From Stenotrophomonas sp. YIM B06876 (lineage in GTDB: Bacteria; Pseudomonadota; Gammaproteobacteria; Xanthomonadales; Xanthomonadaceae): a stretch of DNA of 64,000 nt. The DNA is taken from NCBI RefSeq assembly GCF_030711595.1, contig NZ_JAUJUJ010000012.1:1-64000 (forward strand), in the 5' to 3' direction. Positions within the stretch are counted from its first letter, which is position 1, and each line of letters begins with the position of its first letter. A program made the position numbers and the translations under genes. The notes beneath the pieces were generated by a model. The model saw only the letters and a list, made by a program, of their open reading frames with translations, did no database searches and had not been told where the DNA came from. Shown in pieces: positions 7,743-17,615 of this stretch.

Positions 7743-10570
7743 CAGTGCATCTCTCCGGTGCGGGCCGAACGGCGGGTGGGGTCGATCTCGCCGTGGCGGG
7801 CGGTGCCGGTGCGCAAGGGTTTGATCGTGCCCATCATCGACAGCATCAGCATCGCGCCGCCAAACACCACCAGATACACGCCGGTATCAAAGCCCATGGC
7901 ACTGGCCAGCGGCACGTCGCCAATCAGCGGCAGCTGCAGCTCCAGGTGCCCGCTGGTCAGGAACGGCACGCCGAACAGCATCGAGGCGCAGCCGCTGGCG
8001 ATGGCGATCAGCAGGCCCAGGCCGATGCAGCGGATGTAGTCGAAGCCGAAACGCGACTCCACCGACACCGTGCCCTGGATGACGTACTGGATCAGCAGCG
8101 GCACCGCCAGCACCAGCCCGGCGATGAAGCCGCCGCCGGGCGCGTTGTGGCCGCGCAGGAACAGGAAGATCGACACCGTCAGCGTCAACGGGAACATGAT
8201 CTGCGCCAGATCGGCCGGCACCGGCAGCTTGATCGGCGGCCCGGGCATGACCTGCTCCGGCGCCATCCGCGAGCGCCGCAGCATCGCGTGCACCACCAGT
8301 GCGGCGATGCCGAACACGGTGATTTCGCCAAAGGTGTCGAACCCGCGGAAGTCGACCAGGATCACGTTGACCACGTTGTGGCCATAGGCTTCAGGCAGCG
8401 CCCGGGCCAGCATTTCCCCGGCCATGGTGTCGGGCGGCAGCGTCATCGCGGTGTAGGCCAGCGCCGCCAGGCCGGTGCCGGCGACGATGGCGATCAACGC
8501 ATCGCGGCGCTGGCGCCAGCGCGAGCGTTCCGGTGGCGACTGCGCCGGCAGGTAGTTCATGCCCAGCAGCAGCAGCACCAGCGTCACCATTTCCACCAGC
8601 AGCTGGGTCAACGCCAGGTCCGGTGCCGACAGGAACACGAACACCAGCGCGACCATCAGCCCGGCCCCGCCGGTGACGATCACCGCCAGCAGGCGCTGCC
8701 GGTACAGGAACAGGCAGGCCAGCGCACAGGCCAGCATCACCAGCCACAGCATCCAGCCCAGCAGCGGCATCGGCTGCGGCGCCGCCCAGGCCGGCCATGC
8801 CGGCTGGGCCACGAACGGCGCGGCGGCGGCCACGATCGCCACCACCACCAGCGCCAGCAGCATGCGTTGCAGGCTGCCATTGGCCAGCCGCTGGCTGAGC
8901 CGGTGGGCAAAGCCGAACAGCGCCTCCATCACCTGCATGAACAGCTGCTTGCCTACCGGGCGCTCGCGCACGGCGTACAGATCCAGCAGCCGGCGCAGGC
9001 CGAAATACAGGCCGATGCCGCCGATCACCCCGACCAGGCTCATCGCCAGCGGCAGGTTCCAGCCGTGCCACAGCGCCAGGTTGTAGCTGGGCATGGCCGC
9101 GCCGAGGATGGCTGCGGCGCCGGCATGCAGCACCGGGCCGACGGTCACCGCCGGGAGGATGCCGACCAGCACGCATACCAGCACCAGCACCTCGACCGGA
9201 ATCTTCATCCAGCGCGGCGGCTCATGCGGCACCACGGCGATAGCGCGCGGACCGGCGCCGAAGAAGGTGTCGTGCACGAAGCGCAGGCTGTAGGCCACGC
9301 CGAGCACACCGGCCAGCAGCGCGGTGAGGGAGATCGCCCAGCGCATCGGGTCCGGGCCCTGGGTGCCGAGCGCTTCGGCGAACAGCATTTCCTTGGACAG
9401 GAAGCCGTTGAGCAGCGGGATGCCGGCCATCGCCAGCGAAGCGATGATCGCCAGCGCACTGGTGACCGGCATCAGCCGGCGCAGGCCGCCGAGCTTGCGC
9501 ATGTCGCGGGTGCCGGTCTCGTGGTCGATGATGCCGGCGGCCATGAACAGCGAGGCCTTGAAGGTGGCGTGGTTGAGGATGTGGAACACCCCGGCCACCA
9601 CCGCCATCGGCGTGGACAACCCGAACAGCAGGGTGATCAGGCCCAGATGCGAGATCGTCGAATAGGCCAGCAGGCCTTTGAGGTCGTGCTGGAAGATCGC
9701 GTTCCATGCGCCGATCAGCAGGGTCAGCGCGCCGATGCCGCTGACGGTGTAGAAGAACAGGTCGCTGCCGGCCAGCGCCGGATGCAGCCGCGCCAGCAGG
9801 AACACGCCGGCCTTCACCATCGTGGCCGAGTGCAGGTAGGCCGACACCGGGGTCGGGGCGGCCATCGCGTGCGGCAGCCAGAAGTGGAACGGAAACTGCG
9901 CGCTCTTGGTGAAGATGCCCACCAGCACCAGTCCCAATGCCCACGGGTACAGCGCACTGGCGCGGATCAGCTCGCCCGAGGCCAGCACTGCATCCAGCTC
10001 GAAACTGCCGACGATGCGGCCGATCAGCAGCACCCCGCCCAGCAGCGCCAGACCGCCGCCGCCGGTGATGACCAGCGCCATGCTGGCGCCGTCGCGGGCA
10101 TCCTGGCGGTGCGACCAGAAACCGATCAGCAGGAACGAGCTGATGCTGGTGAGCTCCCAGAACACCATCAGCAACAGCAGGTTGCCGGACAGCACCATGC
10201 CCAGCATCGCGCCCATGAACAGCAACAGGTAGCAGAAGAAGCGCCGCGCGCTGTCCCTGGCCGACAGGTAGTAATGCGCGTACATCACCACCAGTGCGCC
10301 GATCGCCAGTACCAGCCCGGCAAACATCCAGGCCAGTCCGTCCAGCCGCAGCGAGAACGCCAGCCCGATCTGCGGCAGCCACGGGTGGCTGCTGCGCATG
10401 ACCTCGCCGGCCAGGACCGCCGGGCTCATCATCGCCAGCAGGCCCAGGCCCAGCAGGGGCGCGCAGGCGGCGATCCACGCAATCGCGGAACGGGACAGAC
10501 GGGGTGACAACGCCACGGCCGTTGCCATCAGGAAGGGCAAGGCGAGCAGGATTTCCAGAAACCAGGTCAT
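7742..10570 (-). CDS. mrpA: Na+/H+ antiporter subunit A fused to subunit B
   Basis: This 942-residue protein is the large subunit of the Mrp antiporter. Residues 1 to about 480 resemble NuoL, including the FWELTSISSFLLIGFW and KSAQFPFHFWLPHAMAAPTPVSAYLHSATMVKAG motifs that hold the glutamate and lysines of the proton path. A middle region carries further helices. The last 150 residues correspond to MrpB (FLFLRGHNAPGGGFIAGLV), which in many species is a separate gene; no separate mrpB exists here. It is the first gene of the operon. The complex exports Na+ against H+ and supports growth in alkaline or salty conditions. Confidence 0.95.
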   Translation of the reverse strand: MTWFLEILLALPFLMATAVALSPRLSRSAIAWIAACAPLLGLGLLAMMSPAVLAGEVMRSSHPWLPQIGLAFSLRLDGLAWMFAGLVLAIGALVVMYAHYYLSARDSARRFFCYLLLFMGAMLGMVLSGNLLLLMVFWELTSISSFLLIGFWSHRQDARDGASMALVITGGGGLALLGGVLLIGRIVGSFELDAVLASGELIRASALYPWALGLVLVGIFTKSAQFPFHFWLPHAMAAPTPVSAYLHSATMVKAGVFLLARLHPALAGSDLFFYTVSGIGALTLLIGAWNAIFQHDLKGLLAYSTISHLGLITLLFGLSTPMAVVAGVFHILNHATFKASLFMAAGIIDHETGTRDMRKLGGLRRLMPVTSALAIIASLAMAGIPLLNGFLSKEMLFAEALGTQGPDPMRWAISLTALLAGVLGVAYSLRFVHDTFFGAGPRAIAVVPHEPPRWMKIPVEVLVLVCVLVGILPAVTVGPVLHAGAAAILGAAMPSYNLALWHGWNLPLAMSLVGVIGGIGLYFGLRRLLDLYAVRERPVGKQLFMQVMEALFGFAHRLSQRLANGSLQRMLLALVVVAIVAAAAPFVAQPAWPAWAAPQPMPLLGWMLWLVMLACALACLFLYRQRLLAVIVTGGAGLMVALVFVFLSAPDLALTQLLVEMVTLVLLLLGMNYLPAQSPPERSRWRQRRDALIAIVAGTGLAALAYTAMTLPPDTMAGEMLARALPEAYGHNVVNVILVDFRGFDTFGEITVFGIAALVVHAMLRRSRMAPEQVMPGPPIKLPVPADLAQIMFPLTLTVSIFLFLRGHNAPGGGFIAGLVLAVPLLIQYVIQGTVSVESRFGFDYIRCIGLGLLIAIASGCASMLFGVPFLTSGHLELQLPLIGDVPLASAMGFDTGVYLVVFGGAMLMLSMMGTIKPLRTGTARHGEIDPTRRSARTGEMH

Positions 10571-11021
10571 GCAGGGAATGCGCGATTCGCGAGCAGGCCG
10601 GTCAGTCTAGCAGGCGGCTTTTCTCCACAGATACCCTGACCTGCGCTTGGAACCCGTTGTTTTATGTCGGATTAGGGTGCCAATCAGCGCAGCGGGCGCC
10701 GGCGAGGGTGCCGCGGTGCGGAAGGTGACAGCTTGCCGTGGGCTGGCCATGGATCGGGGGTTTTCCGTGATCGATGGACTGCCCGCAGCTGGCGCTGCCC
10801 AGGCCAGGGCATGGCCGGCAGGGGGCGAGCCGCGCCGCCGTGGGATCTGGCTGGCGCCGCCACACCGCCACTTGGCTGCGGCATGCGCCGGCTCGCGGAT
10901 CCGCGCGAGCGCATGGCCGCCCGGTGGAGGGCGCCCCTTTGAGGGCCGGGAACACGGCGCACATCAGCGGTCCACACGCGTTGGCGCCGGCCGCCTTGGC
11001 CGTATCGCCTATCCTAGGGAC
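10571..11021. other. Non-coding stretch upstream of mrpA and the Rossmann-fold gene
   Basis: This 451-base divergent interval has no open frame with convincing coding character. It must hold the promoters of the mrp operon (minus strand) and of the gene at 11022 (plus strand), but I see no clear -35/-10 pair. The only distinct structure is a 7-bp hairpin, GCTCGCG at 10891-10897 with CGCGAGC at 10904-10910. Frames that cross the interval lack start signals. Confidence 0.4.
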
Positions 11022-11930
11022 ATGGATGTCCAGCCTGAAAACACCCCCCTGCGGCCGCACGCGCTGGTATTTGGCGGCAGCGGCCAGATCGGCGAGCGGC
11101 TGCTGGCCAACCTGCGGGCCGCCGGCTGGCAGGTGCTGGCCGTCTCGCGCCGCGCGCACCCGTCACAGCCGGGGCTGCAGTGGCGACGGGGGGATCTGTC
11201 GCAACCCTGGGGCGCGGAGGTCGGGCACTTCGATGCGGTGTTCAGTTGCGGTCCACTGGATCACTTCGCGCGCTGGTATACGCGTTCCGCCGTCGATGCG
11301 CCGCGCGTGGTGGCGTTTGGATCGACCAGTGTCGAGGTCAAGCAGGCTTCGGCCGAAGCGGCCGAGCGCGATGTCGCCCAGCGCCTGCGCCAGGCCGAAA
11401 CGCAATTGTTCGCTGCCGCCGCTGCGCGCAATGTCGCCGCCACGGTGCTGCGGCCGACCCTGGTATACGGCGCCGGGCGCGACCAGAGCCTGAGCGCGAT
11501 CGCGGCGCTGGCCCGCCGCAGCGGTTTCTTTGTGCTTCCCGCCAACGCCAACGGCCTGCGTCAGCCGGTGCACGTGCAGGATCTGGCCGATGCGGCGCTG
11601 GCCGTGCTCGAGCATCCGGCAACGGCAGGCCGGGCCTATGCCGTCGGCGGCGGGGAGATGCTGGCCTACAGCGAAATGGTACGCCGGGTGCTGGCGTCGC
11701 TGTCCCCGCGCCCGCGCCTGCTGCAGGTGCCGGCGGGGGTTTTCGCATGGGCGGTGCGCATCGCGCAGGCGGCGGGAAAATTACCCGGAATGAATGGCGC
11801 CACCGTGCAGCGTATGCGTGCGCCGCTGGTGTTCGACCTGGAGCCGGCACGCCGGGACTTCGGTTATGCGCCGCGTCCATTCCTGCCGGAAGCGGCGATG
11901 TTCATTGCCCCGGAAAAGCCCGCTCAGTAA
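11022..11930 (+). CDS. NAD(P)-binding Rossmann-fold / epimerase-like protein
   Basis: The 302-residue protein begins with a dinucleotide-binding motif VFGGSGQIGERLL at about residues 15-27. It continues as an atypical or extended short-chain dehydrogenase/NAD-dependent epimerase, with the segment AATVLRPTLVYGAGRDQSL near residue 145. The catalytic YxxxK pair of classical epimerases is not evident, so it may be a binding or regulatory member (NmrA-like or complex I assembly-like). The ATG at 11022 is preferred to upstream in-frame starts because the fold begins right after it. The last seven bases overlap the convergent Mpo1-like gene. The substrate is unknown. Confidence 0.75.
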   Translation: MDVQPENTPLRPHALVFGGSGQIGERLLANLRAAGWQVLAVSRRAHPSQPGLQWRRGDLSQPWGAEVGHFDAVFSCGPLDHFARWYTRSAVDAPRVVAFGSTSVEVKQASAEAAERDVAQRLRQAETQLFAAAAARNVAATVLRPTLVYGAGRDQSLSAIAALARRSGFFVLPANANGLRQPVHVQDLADAALAVLEHPATAGRAYAVGGGEMLAYSEMVRRVLASLSPRPRLLQVPAGVFAWAVRIAQAAGKLPGMNGATVQRMRAPLVFDLEPARRDFGYAPRPFLPEAAMFIAPEKPAQ

Positions 11931-12403
11931 CGCCAGCCCAGATGCCGGTAAAGCTTGGCCAGCACCCAGACCGGGCCGATCAGCAGGTACACCAGGTCGG
12001 TCAGGAAGCTGGGGCGGCGGCCCTCGATCCGGTGGCCGACAAACTGCGCTATCCATGCCAGCACAAACACGCCCAACGCCAGCCACATCAGGCTGCGCAG
12101 GCCCAGCTCGGCCTCCAGCAGGCGGCAGCTGCAGGCGAAGACGAAGAAGATGGCGAGCATGCCCAGGCCCAGCGGCCGTGACAGCCGGTTGTAGAACATC
12201 CACGCGGCGAACATCGCCAGCGCCGCCCAGATGCCGTTCTGGAACCAGGTGATCAGCGGCGGCAGGCACCACAGCAGCGCCACCGCCGACCACAGGATGG
12301 CCGGCACCGCGACCACATGCACGGCCTGGTTGGTTTCATTGCGGTGGTCGTTGGAATAACTGGCGAAATAGCGGTCGATCGGCCGCGCGGCGCGGATGTC
12401 CAT
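11924..12403 (-). CDS. Mpo1-like (DUF962) membrane protein
   Basis: This 159-residue protein matches the DUF962/YGL010w family in length and layout. An N-terminal polar segment carries the conserved YSNDHRNETNQAVHVVAVP with histidines, followed by four hydrophobic helices, and a second motif FVGHRIEGRRPSF precedes the last helix. Yeast Mpo1 is an Fe2+-dependent dioxygenase that shortens 2-hydroxy fatty acids, and the histidines here fit metal binding. Whether the bacterial protein does the same is inference. It converges with the preceding gene (7-base overlap) and lies 109 bases downstream of purC on the same strand. Confidence 0.82.
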   Translation of the reverse strand: MDIRAARPIDRYFASYSNDHRNETNQAVHVVAVPAILWSAVALLWCLPPLITWFQNGIWAALAMFAAWMFYNRLSRPLGLGMLAIFFVFACSCRLLEAELGLRSLMWLALGVFVLAWIAQFVGHRIEGRRPSFLTDLVYLLIGPVWVLAKLYRHLGWRY

Positions 12404-12512
12404 GGCTCCCTCCCATCAATCGGCGCAGCATAGCGCGACGCCCGGCGCCGCATGCCGCGCAGCAGGGGAGGCCGCGCGGGAAGGCGGGGCGGCCCGCAGC
12501 GCCGCCCCTGGC

Positions 12513-13439
12513 TCAGTCGAGATGGATGCCGGCCAGCTTCTGCAGCGCTTCGGCGTACTTGGCGCGGGTGCGCTCGATCACCTCGGCCGGCAGCGACGGG
12601 CCCGGCGCGGTCTTGTTCCAGTCCAGCGTTTCCAGGTAGTCGCGCACGAACTGCTTGTCGTAGCTGGGCGGGCTGGTGCCCACCTGGTACTCGTCGGCCG
12701 GCCAGTAGCGCGATGAATCCGGGGTCAGCATCTCATCCATGATGTACAGCCGACCGTCGGCGTCGGTACCGAATTCGAACTTGGTGTCGGCCAGCAGGAT
12801 GCCGCGTTCGGCCGCATAGTCACTGGCGAACCGGTACAGGCGCAGCGTGGCATCGCGCACGCGCTCGGCCAGATCGGCGCCGACACTGCGGACCATCGCA
12901 TCGAAGTCGATGTTCTCGTCGTGATCGCCGACCGCCGCCTTGGTGGACGGGGTGAAGATCGGCTCGGCCAGCTTCTGCGCCTGCTGCAGGCCGTTGGGCA
13001 GCTCGATCCCGCTGACCTTGCCGGTGCGCTGGTAATCCTTCCAGCCGCTGCCGATCAGGTAGCCGCGGGCGATCGCCTCCACCGGCACCGGCTTGAGCCG
13101 GCGGGTCACCACCGCGCGCTTGGCATACAGCGCCGGGTCGACACCGGCGGGCAGCACGCTGGCCACGTCGATCCCGGTCAGGTGGTTGGGCATCAGGTTC
13201 TCGGTCAGCTTGAACCAGAAGTTGGACACCTGGCACAGCATCTCGCCCTTGCCCGGGATCGGGTCGGGCAGCACCACGTCGAAGGCGGAAAGACGGTCGG
13301 TGGCGACCATCAGCAGGTAGTCCCCGGCAGGGGTGTCGGCAGGCAGGCGTTCGCGCGGGATATCAAAAACGTCGCGCACCTTGCCGCGATGGCGCAAGGG
13401 CAGGCCGGGGAGATCGGATTGCAACAGCGTGGTGGGCAC
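12513..13439 (-). CDS. purC: Phosphoribosylaminoimidazole-succinocarboxamide synthase
   Basis: PurC (SAICAR synthetase) joins CAIR and aspartate with ATP in purine synthesis. The 308-residue protein is of the longer, yeast-like type. It shows the N-terminal [11 protein letters not shown] motif, [20 protein letters not shown] near residue 50, and the C-terminal [17 protein letters not shown] segment. The GTG at 13439 is chosen over the GTG at 13445 because AGGAG lies five bases in front of it, whereas the other overlaps that site. It stands alone and divergent from the J-domain gene; purD and purH lie 30 kb away in the same window. Confidence 0.95.
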   Translation of the reverse strand: MPTTLLQSDLPGLPLRHRGKVRDVFDIPRERLPADTPAGDYLLMVATDRLSAFDVVLPDPIPGKGEMLCQVSNFWFKLTENLMPNHLTGIDVASVLPAGVDPALYAKRAVVTRRLKPVPVEAIARGYLIGSGWKDYQRTGKVSGIELPNGLQQAQKLAEPIFTPSTKAAVGDHDENIDFDAMVRSVGADLAERVRDATLRLYRFASDYAAERGILLADTKFEFGTDADGRLYIMDEMLTPDSSRYWPADEYQVGTSPPSYDKQFVRDYLETLDWNKTAPGPSLPAEVIERTRAKYAEALQKLAGIHLD

Positions 13440-13579
13440 GGGCACTCCTGGGACTTGGCGATGATGCCGTCGGCTCGGGACCCGGGGGGCCCGCGGCTGG
13501 ACGGCGGGCGGCCTAGTGTAAGGCCGTCCGGGGCCGCCGTGGCGTAAAATGGCGGTCCAATTTCATCAAGGCTGGCCAC

Positions 13580-13915
13580 TTGTCCATGCGCTGGTACGGA
13601 AAGCTGCTCGGATTCATCGCTGGTGCCCTGCTTTTCAGGCCCAATCCGCTGTTCGGTGCGGTCATCGGCCTGTTGCTCGGGCATGCCTTTGACAGCGACT
13701 GGTTCCAGCTGGGCAAGGACCTGCCCTATCGCGAGCTGGGCCTGACCCGCGACGCCACCGATGACGAGGTCGATCTGGCCTACCGCCGGCTGATGTCGCA
13801 ATACCATCCGGACAAGGTCATCGGTGCGGCGCCGGAGCTGCGCGCACAGGCCGAAAAGAGGGCGCGGCAGATCAACGCCGCCTACGACCGCATCAGAACC
13901 CTGCGCAAGCGCTGA
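13580..13915 (+). CDS. Small membrane-anchored J-domain protein
   Basis: The 111-residue protein joins an N-terminal hydrophobic segment (about residues 8-35) to a C-terminal J domain at about residues 47-109. The HPD tripeptide ([10 protein letters not shown]) that stimulates the DnaK ATPase is present. It resembles a cut-down DjlA without the TerB-like domain. A TTG at 13580 has AAGG nine bases upstream and is taken as the start; an ATG six bases later (13586, giving 109 residues) is nearly as good. Rpe follows after 11 bases, so the two are probably co-transcribed. The role as a DnaK co-chaperone at the inner membrane is inferred. Confidence 0.8.
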   Translation: MSMRWYGKLLGFIAGALLFRPNPLFGAVIGLLLGHAFDSDWFQLGKDLPYRELGLTRDATDDEVDLAYRRLMSQYHPDKVIGAAPELRAQAEKRARQINAAYDRIRTLRKR

Positions 13916-13926
13916 AGGCCATCGCC

Positions 13927-14601
13927 ATGTCCAACTGCATCATTTCCCCGTCCATCCTGTCGGCCAACTTCGCCAAGCTGGGCGAGGAGGTGGACAACGT
14001 GATCGCCGCCGGTGCCGACTGGGTGCACTTCGATGTGATGGACAACCATTACGTGCCCAACCTGACCATCGGCCCGATGGTGTGCCAGGCCCTGCGCACG
14101 CACGGCGTGACCGCGCCGATCGACGTGCATCTGATGGTCGAGCCGGTGGACCGCATCGTGCCGGACTTCGCCGAGGCCGGTGCCAGCATCATCAGCTTCC
14201 ACCCCGAAGCCAGTCGCCACGTGCATCGCACCATCCAGCTGATCAGATCGCACGGCTGCCAGGCCGGACTGGTGCTCAATCCCGCCACGCCGGTCGACCT
14301 GCTGGACTGGGTACTGGAAGACCTGGACCTGGTGCTGCTGATGTCGGTCAACCCGGGCTTCGGTGGGCAGACGTTCATTCCGGCCACCCTGGACAAGCTG
14401 CGCACGGTGCGGGCGATGATCGACACGCTCGGCAAGCCGGTACGGCTGGAAGTCGATGGCGGGGTCAAGCCCGACAACATCGGCGCGATTGCCGCGGCCG
14501 GGGCCGATGCCTTTGTCGCCGGCTCGGCGATTTTCAACGCGCCCGACTACGCCGCAGTGATCGCGCAGATGCGCGCCAACGTCGCCGCGGTGCGGGGGTG
14601 A
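13927..14601 (+). CDS. rpe: Ribulose-phosphate 3-epimerase
   Basis: Rpe interconverts ribulose-5-phosphate and xylulose-5-phosphate in the pentose phosphate pathway. The 224-residue TIM barrel shows [16 protein letters not shown] at the start, the metal-binding [13 protein letters not shown] and IDVHLMVEP segments, and the phosphate-binding [14 protein letters not shown] and [10 protein letters not shown] motifs. Length is standard. It follows the J-domain gene closely and precedes the acetyltransferase gene by about 110 bases. Confidence 0.97.
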   Translation: MSNCIISPSILSANFAKLGEEVDNVIAAGADWVHFDVMDNHYVPNLTIGPMVCQALRTHGVTAPIDVHLMVEPVDRIVPDFAEAGASIISFHPEASRHVHRTIQLIRSHGCQAGLVLNPATPVDLLDWVLEDLDLVLLMSVNPGFGGQTFIPATLDKLRTVRAMIDTLGKPVRLEVDGGVKPDNIGAIAAAGADAFVAGSAIFNAPDYAAVIAQMRANVAAVRG

Positions 14602-14710
14602 GTTGCATGGTGCGCCGGCGCACTCGCGGTGCAGGCCTGGTCCTGCGCGGGGAGCGGTGGTCTGTATGCGATGCCGGCGACAGCGTCCGGCGCCTTCCGG
14701 TGACGCCGTC

Positions 14711-15199
14711 ATGAGTACGGGCGCCATGCACATCCGCCCGGCCACTGCTGCGGATGCGGCGCTGATCCTGCGTTTCATCCGCGAACTGGCGATCTACGAA
14801 AAAGCCGAATCATCGGTGCAGACCGATGAAGCCGGCATCCGCGCCAGCCTGTTTGCCCCCGATGCCAAGGCGTTCGCGCTGGTCTGCGAAGTGGCCGGGG
14901 AGCCGGTCGGCTACGCGGTGTATTTCTTCAACTATTCCACCTGGCTCGGCCGCAACGGCCTGTACCTGGAAGACCTGTACATCAGCCCCGGGCATCGCGG
15001 TCGGGGGGCCGGCAAGGCGCTGCTGCAGCACATCGCGCGGATCGCGATGGACAACGATTGCGGTCGTTTCGAGTGGTCGGTCCTGGACTGGAACGCCCCG
15101 GCCATCGCTTTTTACGAGGCGGTCGGCGCGAAGCCGCAGAGCGAGTGGACCGTGTACCGGATGCAAGGCGAGGCGCTGCGCAAGTTCGCCGCGGGCTGA
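14711..15199 (+). CDS. GNAT-family N-acetyltransferase
   Basis: This 162-residue protein is a single GNAT domain. The acetyl-CoA binding motif A is seen as LYISPGHRGRGAGKALLQHI near residue 95, preceded by the beta strand LYLEDLYI, and a WSVLDWNAPAIAFYEAVGA segment follows. It belongs to the group resembling diamine (spermidine/spermine-type) acetyltransferases, including the N-terminal IRPATAADAALILRFIRELA. The substrate is not known. The ATG at 14711 starts the domain directly; an open frame upstream has no ribosome-binding site. A short hairpin follows the gene at 15255-15274. Confidence 0.88.
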   Translation: MSTGAMHIRPATAADAALILRFIRELAIYEKAESSVQTDEAGIRASLFAPDAKAFALVCEVAGEPVGYAVYFFNYSTWLGRNGLYLEDLYISPGHRGRGAGKALLQHIARIAMDNDCGRFEWSVLDWNAPAIAFYEAVGAKPQSEWTVYRMQGEALRKFAAG

Positions 15200-15515
15200 G
15201 GCTGCGGCATACGGCTGGCGTTGGTTCTTCCGGCGCTTCCCGGCATTTTCCAGGTGGCCGCGCAAAGGCGGCCATCGTCGCAACTCCGGCGAGGCGGCTA
15301 CTCCGCGTTCATGACGCAACGGCGCAGGTCGGCCGGGTACAGGCCATCAGATCCTTTGCCCGCACCTGCCCACGCCACCGGGCAGTTGCGGTAAAGTTGG
15401 ACGGTGCCCACTCTGACGACCCCGCATATTCCTTCTTCCGTTCGCCGCTGGTGGCGATGGTGGCCTGTAGCCGTCGTCCGTACCGCCATCGCCGTTTCCC
15501 GGAAGGAAAGTCGTC
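15200..15515 (+). other. trpE leader region, including a hairpin at 15255-15274
   Basis: This 316-base stretch holds no gene. A 7-bp hairpin (TGGCCGC 15255-15261, loop of six, GCGGCCA 15268-15274) lacks a T-run and may mark the end of the acetyltransferase transcript. Nearer trpE, GGCGATGG around 15453-15460 can pair with CCATCGCC around 15486-15493, just before the Shine-Dalgarno sequence GGAAGGAAAG. I looked for a Trp-rich leader peptide and found none with a start codon. No clear sigma-70 promoter is visible. Confidence 0.35.
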
Positions 15516-16991
15516 TTGAACACGTTCGAGCAGTTCCAGCAGCAGGCCGCTGAAGGCCACACCCGCATCCCCGTTGTCCGCGAAGTGCTGTCCGACCTGG
15601 ACACGCCGCTTTCGGTGTATCTGAAGCTCGCCGACGGCCCGCATACCTACCTGTTTGAATCGGTCGAAGGCGGCGAACGCTTCGGCCGCTATTCCATCAT
15701 CGGTCTGCCAGCGCGCCGGGTGTATGCCTTCCACGGCCATACGCTTACCGTCAGCGATCACGGTGCGGTGGTGGAAACCCGCGAGGTGGCCGATCCGTTC
15801 GCCGAGGTCGAGGCGCTGCGCAGCGCCCACTCGGTGCCGAAACTGGCCGGTCTGCCGGGTTTCACCGGCGGCCTGGTCGGCTGGTTCGGATTCGAGTGCA
15901 TCGGTTACATCGAACCGCGCCTGGCACCGCCGTGCGGCCGCGACGAGCTGGGCACCCCGGACATCCTGCTGCTGCATTCCGAAGAACTGGCGGTGTTCGA
16001 CAACCTCAAGGGCCGGCTGTACCTGATCGTGCACGCCGATCCCAGCCAGCCCGGCGCCTGGGAGGACGCGCAGGCGCGGCTGGATCTGCTGGTGGCCAAG
16101 CTGCGCGCCCCTGGCGCCGGTTATCCGGCACCGATCACCCGCGAGGTGCTGGACGAGAACGACTTCGTCTCCGGGTTCACCCGCGAAGGCTTCATCGCCG
16201 CGGTCGAGAAATCCAGGGATTACATCCGCGCCGGCGACATCTTCCAGGTGGTGCTGAGCCAGCGCCTGAGCGTGCCGTTCACCGCGCGTCCGGTCGATGT
16301 GTACCGTGCGCTGCGCGCGCTGAATCCGTCGCCGTACATGTATTTCCTCGACGTCGGCGACGTGCAGGTGGTCGGTTCCTCGCCGGAAATCCTGGTGCGC
16401 TTGCAGGACGGTGAAGTCACCGTGCGCCCGATTGCCGGCACCCGTCCGCGCGGGGCCACGGCGGAGGAAGACAACGCGCTGGAAGCCGAACTGCTGGCCG
16501 ATCCGAAGGAACGTGCCGAACACCTGATGCTGATCGACCTGGGCCGCAACGACGTCGGCCGCGTCTCCAGGCCCGGCACGGTGGAAGTGGGCGAGCAGTT
16601 CGTGATCGAGCGCTACAGCCATGTCATGCATATCGTCAGCGAAGTCACCGGCAAGCTGCAGCCCGGCCTGAGCTATGCCGATGTGCTGCGCGCCACGTTC
16701 CCGGCCGGCACCGTCAGCGGCGCGCCGAAGATCCGCGCACTGGAAGTGATCCGCGAACTGGAGCCGATCAAGCGCAACGTCTATGCCGGCAGCATCGGCT
16801 ACATCGGCTGGCATGGCGATGCCGATACCGCGATCGCGATCCGCACCGCGGTGATCAAGGACGGCCGCCTGCATGTGCAGGCCGGCGCCGGCATCGTCTA
16901 CGACTCCGATCCCGGCAAGGAATGGGACGAGACCATGAACAAGGGCCGTGCGCTGTTCCGCGCCGTCGCGCAGGCCGCCAAAGGCCTGTAA
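15516..16991 (+). CDS. trpE: Anthranilate synthase component I
   Basis: TrpE makes anthranilate from chorismate with ammonia supplied by TrpG. The 491-residue protein has the N-terminal regulatory part with LFES (46-49), which corresponds to the LLES tryptophan-feedback motif. The chorismate-binding domain is seen through motifs such as PIAGTRPRGAT, DLGRNDVGRV, GTVSGAPKIRALE and QAGAGIVYDSDP. Translation starts at a TTG (15516), supported by a strong GGAAGGAAAG site a few bases upstream; no ATG gives a complete N-terminus. It is the first gene of the trp cluster. Confidence 0.97.
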   Translation: MNTFEQFQQQAAEGHTRIPVVREVLSDLDTPLSVYLKLADGPHTYLFESVEGGERFGRYSIIGLPARRVYAFHGHTLTVSDHGAVVETREVADPFAEVEALRSAHSVPKLAGLPGFTGGLVGWFGFECIGYIEPRLAPPCGRDELGTPDILLLHSEELAVFDNLKGRLYLIVHADPSQPGAWEDAQARLDLLVAKLRAPGAGYPAPITREVLDENDFVSGFTREGFIAAVEKSRDYIRAGDIFQVVLSQRLSVPFTARPVDVYRALRALNPSPYMYFLDVGDVQVVGSSPEILVRLQDGEVTVRPIAGTRPRGATAEEDNALEAELLADPKERAEHLMLIDLGRNDVGRVSRPGTVEVGEQFVIERYSHVMHIVSEVTGKLQPGLSYADVLRATFPAGTVSGAPKIRALEVIRELEPIKRNVYAGSIGYIGWHGDADTAIAIRTAVIKDGRLHVQAGAGIVYDSDPGKEWDETMNKGRALFRAVAQAAKGL

Positions 16992-17030
16992 CGCCGCGTT
17001 GCGGCCACCGAATCCAAGCAGGAAAATCCC

Positions 17031-17615
17031 ATGCTGTTGATGCTCGACAACTATGACAGCTTCACCTGGAACCTCGTGCAGTACCTGCAGACGCTGGGGG
17101 CCGAGGTCAAGGTGGTGCGCAACGACGCGATGAGCGTCGATGAGATCGCCGCGCTCGCGCCCGAGCGCATCGTGATATCTCCCGGCCCGTGTACGCCCAA
17201 CGAGGCGGGCGTGTCGCTGGAGCTGATCCGGCGGCTGGGCCCGACCACGCCGATCCTGGGGGTGTGTCTGGGCCATCAGGGCATCGGCCAGGTCTACGGC
17301 GGCGACGTGATCCGCGCCGGCAACATCATGCACGGCAAGACCTCGGCGATCCGGCATGAAGGCAAGGGCGTGTTCGCCGGCCTGCCGGACCGTTACCAGG
17401 CCACGCGCTACCACTCGCTGGTGGTGGACAAGACCACCTTGCCGGCGTGCCTGGAAATCACCGCGTGGACCGAGAACGAAGACGGTTCGATGGAGGAGAT
17501 CATGGGCCTGCGCCATCGCGGGCATCCGGTCGAGGGCGTGCAGTTCCATCCCGAATCGATCCTCACCGAACATGGCCATGCGTTGCTGAGGAATTTCCTG
17601 GAGCGTCCGGCGTGA
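17031..17615 (+). CDS. trpG: Anthranilate synthase component II (glutamine amidotransferase)
   Basis: TrpG is the 194-residue class I glutamine amidotransferase that delivers ammonia to TrpE. The catalytic triad is present: Cys79 in [12 protein letters not shown], and the His-Glu pair in [16 protein letters not shown] near the C-terminus. The oxyanion motif [12 protein letters not shown] lies near residue 50. A protein of this type may also serve folate synthesis as PabA; no pabB is in the window. Its last four bases overlap the next gene (GTGA), which points to coupled translation. Confidence 0.96.
   Translation: MLLMLDNYDSFTWNLVQYLQTLGAEVKVVRNDAMSVDEIAALAPERIVISPGPCTPNEAGVSLELIRRLGPTTPILGVCLGHQGIGQVYGGDVIRAGNIMHGKTSAIRHEGKGVFAGLPDRYQATRYHSLVVDKTTLPACLEITAWTENEDGSMEEIMGLRHRGHPVEGVQFHPESILTEHGHALLRNFLERPA

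Noticed and set aside
7673..10507. A long open frame on the plus strand opposite mrpA
   Set aside because: It is an antisense shadow caused by high GC content; its composition is rich in Gln, His, Arg and Gly without any domain, while the minus strand encodes a clear antiporter subunit.
15200..15515. A possible Trp leader peptide before trpE (several Trp codons around 15215-15260)
   Set aside because: There is no start codon in that frame close by, the Trp codons are scattered, and no terminator with a T-run follows. A second small frame near 15311 has no Trp codon.
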